NCBI GenBank assembly: GCA_031552735.1
Contig: JAVBMF010000019.1
Span: 1 to 64,000 of the forward strand
Direction of reading: 5' to 3'
Origin: JAVBUY01 sp031552735
GTDB lineage: Bacteria > Bacillota > Clostridia > Christensenellales > Aristaeellaceae
DNA length: 64,000 nucleotides
The first letter of the stretch is position 1. The number at the start of each line of letters is the position of its first letter. Positions 58,309 to 64,000 of the stretch are shown here, in pieces. The notes beneath the pieces are model-generated. The model made no database searches. It saw nothing but the letters and a program-made list of their open reading frames with translations, and had not been told where the DNA came from. A program made the position numbers and the translations under genes.

Positions 58309-58421
58309 CTTGATTTGAAAAATGCCTGCTGCCATGTATCGCGGCACTTGCGATTGCGCGGGCGCGTGCTTCATGCTATGATAGGAGGCGAAACTAGACA
58401 AGCCGAAGTGAGGAATCCCAC

Positions 58422-60131
58422 ATGGATATGAAAGCCCGTGTTGCCGCGCACCTGCTGACCACGCTGACAGCCGCCTTTGGTGATGCTGCCACCGATGCCG
58501 ATGCGCTGAAGAATTTGCTGGAGGTGCCACCCGATCGCGCGATGGGCGATTATGCCTTCCCTTGCTTTATGCTGGCCAAGACCTTGCGCAAAGGGCCGCC
58601 GATGATCGCCCAGGCGCTGGCCGACGCGTGGCAACCCTGCGATTTTGCGCGGGCGCAGTGCGTAAACGGGTACTTAAACTTCTTCCTGGACCGCGAGCAA
58701 CTGGCGCAAGAGACTGTATCCGCCGTGCTAAACGCGCCGGGCAAGTGGGGCGCGACCGACGAGGGCAGCGGGCGCACCGTCTGCCTAGACTACAGCTCGA
58801 TCAACATCGCCAAGCGCTTTCATATCGGGCATCTGTCCACCACGATGATTGGCCATTCGCTGCGCCGCATCTATCAGCATCTGGGCTACACCACGGTGGG
58901 CATCAATCATCTGGGTGACTGGGGCACGCAGTTTGGAAAGATGATCTGTGCCTATAAGCGCTGGGGTACAAAAGAGGAAGTGACGCAAGGCGGCGTGGAT
59001 GCGCTGATGGCGCTGTATGTCCGCTTCCACGACGAAGCGGAGAAGGACCCCGCGCTGGAGGATGAAGGCCGCGCGTGGTTTAAGCGCATCGAGGACGGTG
59101 ACCCTGAGGCGCTGGACATCTTCAACTGGTTCAAGCAGTTGACACTGACCGATGCTGAGCGCGTCTATCGTGTCCTAGGTGTTTCGTTCGATTCCTACGC
59201 GGGTGAAAGTTTCTATAACGACAAGATGGATCGCGTGGTCGATGAGCTGCGCGAAAAAGGGCTGCTGGTCGAAAGCCAGGGGGCGTATGTGGTTGATCTG
59301 GAGGCATACAAGATGCCGCCGTGCATCATCCTGAAAAAAGATGGGGCCACGCTCTACGCGACGCGCGACATTGCCGCCGCGCTCTATCGCCACGACACCT
59401 ACGATTTTGCCAAGTGCCTGTATGTGGTCGCCTATCAACAAGACCTGCACTTCCGCCAGGTGTTCAAGGTTCTCGACCTGATGGGCTATGATTGGTACGC
59501 AAATCTGGAGCATGTCGCCTTCGGCATGATCAGCTATGAAGGACAGACGCTGTCTACGCGCAAAGGCCATGTGCTGTATCTGGAGGACGTGCTGCGCCGC
59601 GCCACAGAAAAGGCGCTTGCCATCATTGAGGAAAAATCGCCCGGGCTCGACAACAAAGCGGAGGTCGCGCGACAAGTGGGCATCGGTGCGGTGATTTATG
59701 CCGACCTGCAAAATAACCGCATTAAGGACATCGACTTCTGGTGGGACCGCGCGCTAAACTTTGACGGCGAGACTGGCCCCTATGTGCAGTATACGCATGC
59801 GCGCTGCTGCTCGGTGTTGCGTAAGGTTGAAGGCACGCTCTCCACGCCCGATTGGGCGGCACTGGCAGACGATGAGGCACAGATGGTGCTGCTGCTGCTT
59901 TCGCGCTTTCCTGATGTTGTGCAAGAGGCCGCGCTGCGTAACGAGCCCTCCATGATCACCCGCCACACCACGCTGATTGCGCAAGCCTACAATAAATTCT
60001 ACTACGAGCATCGCATTCTGGACGACGGCCCGGGCACGGTGGCAGCGCGCGTGATGCTGACGCAAGCCGTGCAGGACGTGATCAAGACCGGCCTGTATCT
60101 GGTGGGCATCGAGGCACCGGAGCGGATGTAG
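58422..60131 (+). CDS. argS: Arginyl-tRNA synthetase
   Basis: A 569-residue class I synthetase. It has the HIGH motif (134-137; FHIGHLST), the ArgRS-specific GDWGTQFG, STRKGHV in place of KMSKS, and the C-terminal anticodon-binding helices (YNKFYYEHRIL). The length is normal. It charges tRNA-Arg, including the CCT isoacceptor encoded at 4863-4936. The ATG follows GTGAGGA. No T-box leader fits into the 110-bp upstream gap. Confidence 0.96.
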   Translation: MDMKARVAAHLLTTLTAAFGDAATDADALKNLLEVPPDRAMGDYAFPCFMLAKTLRKGPPMIAQALADAWQPCDFARAQCVNGYLNFFLDREQLAQETVSAVLNAPGKWGATDEGSGRTVCLDYSSINIAKRFHIGHLSTTMIGHSLRRIYQHLGYTTVGINHLGDWGTQFGKMICAYKRWGTKEEVTQGGVDALMALYVRFHDEAEKDPALEDEGRAWFKRIEDGDPEALDIFNWFKQLTLTDAERVYRVLGVSFDSYAGESFYNDKMDRVVDELREKGLLVESQGAYVVDLEAYKMPPCIILKKDGATLYATRDIAAALYRHDTYDFAKCLYVVAYQQDLHFRQVFKVLDLMGYDWYANLEHVAFGMISYEGQTLSTRKGHVLYLEDVLRRATEKALAIIEEKSPGLDNKAEVARQVGIGAVIYADLQNNRIKDIDFWWDRALNFDGETGPYVQYTHARCCSVLRKVEGTLSTPDWAALADDEAQMVLLLLSRFPDVVQEAALRNEPSMITRHTTLIAQAYNKFYYEHRILDDGPGTVAARVMLTQAVQDVIKTGLYLVGIEAPERM

Positions 60132-60189
60132 TCGGCTGAGCCGCCATCCCTTTCGCTCCGCGCCTAACTGCGAAATATGACCCCATAAA

Positions 60190-60222
60190 AAGAGCGAACC
60201 GCATCTTGTACGGTTCGCTCTT
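60190..60222. terminator. Bidirectional terminator after argS
   Basis: AAGAGCGAACCG pairs perfectly with CGGTTCGCTCTT around nine bases, flanked by A and T runs, between the convergent argS and kduD genes. Confidence 0.88.
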
Positions 60223-60245
60223 CTTTTTGTTGTCTTGCGCGTATC

Positions 60246-61004
60246 TTACCTCGCCAGCCAGCCGCCATCCACCGCGATGGTGAAGCCATTGATGTAATCC
60301 GACGCGGCGCTGGACAGGAACACCGCCGGACCGGCGACATCCTCCGGCGTGCCCCAGCGGCCAGCCGGGATGCGTGCCAGAATGTCGCTGCTGCGCTGCT
60401 CGTCCGCGCGCAGGGCTTGCGTGTTGTTGGTGGCCATGTAGCCCGGCGCGATGGCGTTGGACTGGATGTTATACTTCGCCCATTCGGTCGCCATCGACCG
60501 CGTGATGCCCATCACCGCCGACTTGGCAGCGGTGTAGCTGGGCACGCGGATGCCGCCCTGATAAGACAGCATCGACGCAATTGAGATAATCTTGCCGCCG
60601 CTGTTCTGCTTGATGTACTGGCGCGCCGCAGCCTGCGAGAGGAAAAAGACGGTCTTGATGTTGATGTTCATCACATCGTCCCAATCCTTCTCGGTGAAGT
60701 TGATGGCATCCTCACGGCGAATGATGCCCGCGTTGTTGATCAGGATATCCACGCGGCCCAGTTTGGCCACCGCGGTTTCGACGATGCGCTGGCACGGCTC
60801 GATGGACATCAGGTTCTCCACCATGCCGACAAACTTGCGGCCGGTGTCGGTGATCATCTTCTCGGTTTCGGGCATGGCCACATAATCGACGCCCACAATG
60901 TCGGCGCCCGCCTTGGCCAGTGCCAGCGACATGCCTTGGCCCAAGCCGGTGCTCGCGCCGGTCACGATCGCAACTTTTCCAGAGAGATCAAAGGGATTGT
61001 TCAT
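60246..61004 (-). CDS. kduD: 2-dehydro-3-deoxy-D-gluconate 5-dehydrogenase
   Basis: A 252-residue short-chain dehydrogenase. TGASTGLG is at residues 15-22, NNAG and IIRREDAINFTEKDW are KduD-typical, the catalytic Ser is in SIASM, and YTAAK is the Tyr-x3-Lys motif. It reduces 2,5-diketo-3-deoxygluconate to 2-keto-3-deoxygluconate in breakdown of pectin or other unsaturated uronides. AAAGGAGG lies about 9 nt before the ATG. It lies 29 bp downstream of kduI in one operon. Confidence 0.93.
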   Translation of the reverse strand: MNNPFDLSGKVAIVTGASTGLGQGMSLALAKAGADIVGVDYVAMPETEKMITDTGRKFVGMVENLMSIEPCQRIVETAVAKLGRVDILINNAGIIRREDAINFTEKDWDDVMNINIKTVFFLSQAAARQYIKQNSGGKIISIASMLSYQGGIRVPSYTAAKSAVMGITRSMATEWAKYNIQSNAIAPGYMATNNTQALRADEQRSSDILARIPAGRWGTPEDVAGPAVFLSSAASDYINGFTIAVDGGWLAR

Positions 61005-61033
61005 AGGATATGCCTCCTTTATTGTGTCGCGCC

Positions 61034-61867
61034 TTACCGCAGATCCAGCGGCTTGATGTGATCCATATCGTCAAAGTCCTGGTTTTCGCCGCACATGCCC
61101 CAGATAAAGGCATAGTTGCTGGTGCCTACGCCGGTGTGGATCGACCAGCTCGGCGAGATCACCGCCTGCTCATTGTGCAGGATCACATGGCGGGTTTCCG
61201 TGGGCTGCCCCATCATGTGGAAAACGACATTTTCGCCCAGATCAAAGTAGAAATACACCTCCATGCGGCGCTCATGCGTATGGCAGGGCATGGAGTTCCA
61301 GTTGCTGCCCGGATCCAGCACCGTCAGACCCATGCACAGTTGGCAGGTCTCCATGACCGCCGGATGCAGGTACTGATAGATGGTGCGCTTGTTGCAGGTC
61401 TCCGGCGCGCCCAGCGCACGCGGGTTTGCCTGGGAAATGTCGATTTTCCGATTGGGCAGTGTCTTGTGCGCGGGCGCGCTGTTCAGATAGAACTTCGCAG
61501 GCTCGCTGCCGTTGACGCTCTCAAAGCGCAGCTCCTTCGCGCCCATGCCAACGTACAGGCCGTCGCGCGGGTTCATCTCGTAGGTTTCGCCATCGACAAC
61601 CACGCGGCCTTTGCCACCGACATTGATCACGCCCAGTTCCCTGCGTTCCAGGAAATACTTCGACGCCATTTCCTTGCTGCCGGTCAGTTCCACCGCACCT
61701 TTGACCGGCATGATGCCGCCAGCAATGATGCGGTCGATGTGGCTGTAGGTTAGCACGGCCTCGTCGGCCTCAAAGATGCGCTCGATGACAAACTCGCTAC
61801 GCAGTCGCTCTGTGGTGTAAAACTTCGCGTCTTGGGAGTTGGCGGGCTCGCGGATGGTCAGTTTCAT
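61034..61867 (-). CDS. kduI: 5-dehydro-4-deoxy-D-glucuronate isomerase
   Basis: A 277-residue cupin isomerase. Metal ligands are in MPCHTHERRMEVYFYFD (two His and Glu) and SWSIHTGVG (His). The N-terminal half has the KduI-typical FVIERIFEADEAVLTYSHIDRIIAGG. It converts 4-deoxy-L-threo-5-hexosulose uronate to the substrate of KduD. The ATG at 61867 follows AAGGAGGG. Two TCGCAAA repeats in its promoter region fit control by the divergent AraC-type regulator. Confidence 0.95.
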   Translation of the reverse strand: MKLTIREPANSQDAKFYTTERLRSEFVIERIFEADEAVLTYSHIDRIIAGGIMPVKGAVELTGSKEMASKYFLERRELGVINVGGKGRVVVDGETYEMNPRDGLYVGMGAKELRFESVNGSEPAKFYLNSAPAHKTLPNRKIDISQANPRALGAPETCNKRTIYQYLHPAVMETCQLCMGLTVLDPGSNWNSMPCHTHERRMEVYFYFDLGENVVFHMMGQPTETRHVILHNEQAVISPSWSIHTGVGTSNYAFIWGMCGENQDFDDMDHIKPLDLR

Positions 61868-61923
61868 GGGGGTCCCTCCTTGATCGGTCGTATTGGCGGG
61901 GCAATGCCCCACAATCTGGGTGT

Positions 61924-61968
61924 ATTATAGCACAGCTAAATCGCAAATTCCTTGCATTTCTTCGCAAA
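61924..61968 (-). promoter_or_regulatory. kduID promoter with AraC-type direct repeats
   Basis: A minus-strand TATAAT (61929-61924) lacks a good -35 box. In its place are two TCGCAAA copies on the plus strand at 61941-61947 and 61962-61968, exactly 21 bp apart (two helical turns). The inner copy overlaps the -35 position. This is the layout expected for an AraC-family activator. Confidence 0.6.
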
Positions 61969-61972
61969 AAGC

Positions 61973-62010
61973 TTGCGTTTCTTGACCTATTGCGCTATCA
62001 TGGCTATGCA
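61973..62010 (+). promoter_or_regulatory. Promoter region of the AraC-type regulator
   Basis: Two overlapping possibilities each have a 17-bp spacer: TTGCGT with TATCAT (61973-62001) and TTGACC with TATGCA (61982-62010). I cannot decide between them. Confidence 0.45.
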
Positions 62011-62037
62011 ATTGTTGCACAGGGGAGGTGCGAACCG

Positions 62038-62895
62038 GTGGAAATATTTGCGCGTTGCACAGACGCGGTGGCCGCCTGCCAGCAAAGCAAGCGTTTTGCT
62101 ATCGCGGTGTTGTCCGACGAAGAGAAGCCCCGCAGTATGCACAACCATGACTGTTTGGAGATCTATTTCTCGGTGTCGGGCGGCCGCCAGTTTTTTGTTG
62201 ACGGCCGACTGTATGAAAATTGCGACGGCGATCTGTTCGTCATCAACCAGTTCGAAACGCATAAACCGGTGCTGGTCGATGGTGTTCACCACGAACGCAT
62301 TGTGCTGTGTGTCGCACCGGAATATCCTGCCAGCCTGTCCACTATGGAAACCGATCTTTCTGCCTGCTTTTATCAGCGGCCGCCGGGGTTTTCGCACCGG
62401 GTGCACTTACACCATGCCGAGCGCGCGCAATTTTTGGCACTGATCAATCGCTGCAAAGGCGCACAGGGCTATGGCGCGGATGTGGTGGAGAACACATGCT
62501 TTACCGAGTTGATGCTGCTGATTGGCAGTCTGTACGTGCCGGAACGCCCGGTTGTCAGTGCCACCGAAAGCTCGCACGCCGGGGAATTGGTCAGCAGCAT
62601 GCTGGACTATATTAACCAGCGCATTGCCGAGCCGCTGACCATTGAACGCATGTCAGAGCAATTTTATCTCAGCCGTGGATACCTGTGCCGCCTGTTTAAG
62701 CAGGAAACCGGCGCCACCATCAACAAATATATTGTCGCGCGTCGCATCAGCATCGCGAAACGCTTATTGGCCGATGGCGCAACCGTGCACGAAGCCTGCG
62801 AGCAGTCCGGCTTTGGCGATTATGCGCATTTCATCCGCGCATTTGGCCAAGCTGTAGGTATATCGCCAAAACAATACGCGCTCAAGGTCGGATAA
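62038..62895 (+). CDS. AraC family transcriptional regulator
   Basis: A 285-residue regulator with an N-terminal cupin sensor (about 35-110; HNHDCLEIYFSVSGGRQFFVDG) and a C-terminal AraC double helix-turn-helix (about 185-283; PLTIERMSEQFYLSRGYLCRLFKQETG and the closing FGDYAHFIRAFGQAVGISPKQY). I chose the GTG at 62038 because GGGGAGG lies 9 nt upstream; an upstream ATG at 61990 lacks a ribosome site. It is divergent from kduI and most likely activates kduID in response to a uronate. Confidence 0.9.
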   Translation: MEIFARCTDAVAACQQSKRFAIAVLSDEEKPRSMHNHDCLEIYFSVSGGRQFFVDGRLYENCDGDLFVINQFETHKPVLVDGVHHERIVLCVAPEYPASLSTMETDLSACFYQRPPGFSHRVHLHHAERAQFLALINRCKGAQGYGADVVENTCFTELMLLIGSLYVPERPVVSATESSHAGELVSSMLDYINQRIAEPLTIERMSEQFYLSRGYLCRLFKQETGATINKYIVARRISIAKRLLADGATVHEACEQSGFGDYAHFIRAFGQAVGISPKQYALKVG

Positions 62896-62920
62896 CACAA
62901 AAGGAGTTTCTTCTATTTAT

Positions 62921-63814
62921 ATGTTGTACGAAGGTTTAGCTCTATTCGGTGGCGCGCTGATCGCCATCATGGTGACTGCCAATGGTCTATTGACCGCGCA
63001 AGTCGGGCCATGGATGAGTGTGGTGCTCATTCACATCGCGGGGCTTGCAACCGCACTGGTTGCGCTGTTGATTCGCAGAAAACCGGTGTCGCTGCGCGCC
63101 GACGGATTAAAGTGGTACATGTACCTTGCCGGTGTTGGCGGCGTCTATAGCACCATCACCAACAACATCTGTTTTGCGCCACTGGGCGCTGCGCTGATGT
63201 TGGCGATGTGTGTAGTCGGACAGATTGTTTGCTCCTCGCTGATCGATCACTTTGGCTGGTTTGGCATGACACGCTATCCGTTTCAGCCGATCAAGCTCAT
63301 CGGTTTTGCGCTGATGGCCGCTGGCATCCTGTCTATGACGGTATTCGAGCACACGCTGCCGGTGACGACAACAACGTTGGTTTTTGCGCTGGTGGCTCTT
63401 TCCACCGGTTTGATGCTCGGCATTACCAATGTGGTCAACACCGCGCTAAGCAAACGGATTGGTATATTCCCCGGTACGCTGGTAAACTACCTCACTGGTT
63501 TATTCACCATTGTGCTGCTCACCACGCTACTGGGCAAGTGGCAACCGATCGCACTGACCTCGCTTCATCCACTCATGCTAACCGGGGGGTTGCTGGGCGT
63601 GATGATTATTGCCATCACCAGCTTCGCGATGCCGCATATCCCGGTCGTATATGTAACCGTCATCCTGTTCACCGGTCAGGTGCTGATGGGCATTGCGATT
63701 GACCGCATGAATGGCATGCCGATTACCTGGGCAAAGATTATTGGCTGTGCGCTGATAGCTGCCGGACTGCTGTGGAACATGCGCATTGATCGGCAAACCA
63801 ACGCTCGCTCCTGA
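62921..63814 (+). CDS. DMT family transporter, fused DUF606 (YdcZ) type
   Basis: A 297-residue membrane protein with about ten helices in two similar halves. Each half starts with a GGALIAIMVTANGLLTAQVGP-like or LMLGITNVVNTALSKRIG stretch and contains a NNIC or NYLTGL region. This is the YdcZ/DUF606 branch of the drug/metabolite superfamily, here as a fused tandem. The substrate is unknown. The AAAGGAG site is 14 nt from the ATG, which is long; an ATT at 62915 would be better spaced but is a rare start. It lies 25 bp after the AraC gene, so it may belong to the uronate regulon. Confidence 0.82.
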   Translation: MLYEGLALFGGALIAIMVTANGLLTAQVGPWMSVVLIHIAGLATALVALLIRRKPVSLRADGLKWYMYLAGVGGVYSTITNNICFAPLGAALMLAMCVVGQIVCSSLIDHFGWFGMTRYPFQPIKLIGFALMAAGILSMTVFEHTLPVTTTTLVFALVALSTGLMLGITNVVNTALSKRIGIFPGTLVNYLTGLFTIVLLTTLLGKWQPIALTSLHPLMLTGGLLGVMIIAITSFAMPHIPVVYVTVILFTGQVLMGIAIDRMNGMPITWAKIIGCALIAAGLLWNMRIDRQTNARS

Positions 63815-64000
63815 GGACTTGCCTCGAACACAGACAATTGGCATTTTTTCGAAAGTTCTTGTCATTCCCTTTTGTATCCAGTACAATAAATGAAGCTGAT
63901 TAGAATGCACGGGTAAAAAAGGAATTTCACTCATTTTTCACGAATGACATACAGGTTGATTGTTGAAAAATCGCCGGTGTGGAAAAAAACGAGTTTGTCC
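63815..64000 (+). promoter_or_regulatory. Promoter for a gene beyond the window
   Basis: TTGTCA (63859-63864) and TACAAT (63882-63887) are separated by 17 bp. The remaining 113 bp is AT-rich. A frame opens at an ATG at 63945 and runs to the window end, but it has no ribosome site at a normal distance, so I do not call it a gene. Confidence 0.55.

Noticed and set aside
58260..58421. Possible T-box leader for argS
   Set aside because: The gap is too short and no T-box consensus or specifier stem is visible.
1..64000. CRISPR arrays, insertion sequences, prophage or integrative-element signals
   Set aside because: No regularly spaced repeats, transposase or integrase genes, or attachment-site duplications next to the tRNA were seen.

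Overview
The window is about 64 kb of GC-rich bacterial chromosome with dense, mostly short operons, AGGAGG-type ribosome binding sites and many ATGA/GTGA start-stop overlaps. The gene families (DUF1292, DUF896, DUF3842, AddB nuclease, YhaM, YugP-type metallopeptidase, Clostridia-type sugar and nucleoside ABC operons, WYL and Lrp regulators) point to a Gram-positive member of Bacillota, class Clostridia, probably an uncultured high-GC gut lineage. That placement is inference from gene content. I see no rRNA, CRISPR array, prophage or insertion sequence. One tRNA gene (Arg, anticodon CCT) is present.

Layout. 1-4.5 kb: small conserved proteins, two GNAT acetyltransferases, an ECF transporter S component paired with a P-loop kinase, and a membrane-anchored peptidoglycan-binding protein. 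4.8-9.9 kb: tRNA-Arg, phosphofructokinase, YhaM exoribonuclease, DEAD-box helicase, and a J-domain/TPR protein with a DUF2284 protein. 10-13.3 kb: a cell-wall module of FHA protein, FtsW/RodA-family protein and class B penicillin-binding protein. 13.3-18.3 kb: a sugar-binding protein, a GH13 maltodextrin hydrolase behind a large leader hairpin, a membrane zinc peptidase and a secreted protein. 18.4-28.2 kb (minus strand): an Fpg-like protein, the mglBAC galactose ABC operon with a tiny coupled membrane protein, and a BMP-type nucleoside ABC operon. 28.4-43.4 kb: housekeeping and mixed genes (ychF, an SPL-family radical SAM protein, an AI-2E family exporter, M42 peptidase, CapA, GT2-GtrA, AddB, MnmE, ManA). 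43.4-47.4 kb: a candidate structured RNA and a surface-glycan module (CapE/FnlA-like dehydratase, GT4, initiating phosphoglycosyltransferase). 47.4-56.6 kb: aminotransferase with Lrp regulator, fhs, two tandem secreted paralogues, parAB. 56.7-64 kb: a DinB/ClbS-type protein with a WYL regulator that appear to share an operator, argS, the kduID uronate operon with a divergent AraC regulator, and a DMT transporter.

How the genes work together. Carbon use is a clear theme. mglBAC imports galactose or glucose, the GH13 enzyme opens maltodextrins in the cytoplasm, KduI and KduD convert unsaturated-uronate products to 2-keto-3-deoxygluconate under a likely AraC activator, and phosphofructokinase and ManA link sugars to glycolysis. 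The BMP transporter suggests nucleoside scavenging. Cell-envelope genes (FHA-FtsW-PBP, CapE-GT4-phosphoglycosyltransferase, GT2-GtrA, CapA) form a second theme.

The least explained items are: the ~125-nt structured element at 43469-43593; the tandem secreted pair at 51461-54197; the leader hairpin at 14650-14706; the paired regulator operators at 57.3/58.3 kb and 61.9 kb; the AddB protein without a recognisable Walker A motif or neighbouring addA; and the 50-residue membrane protein coupled to mglC.
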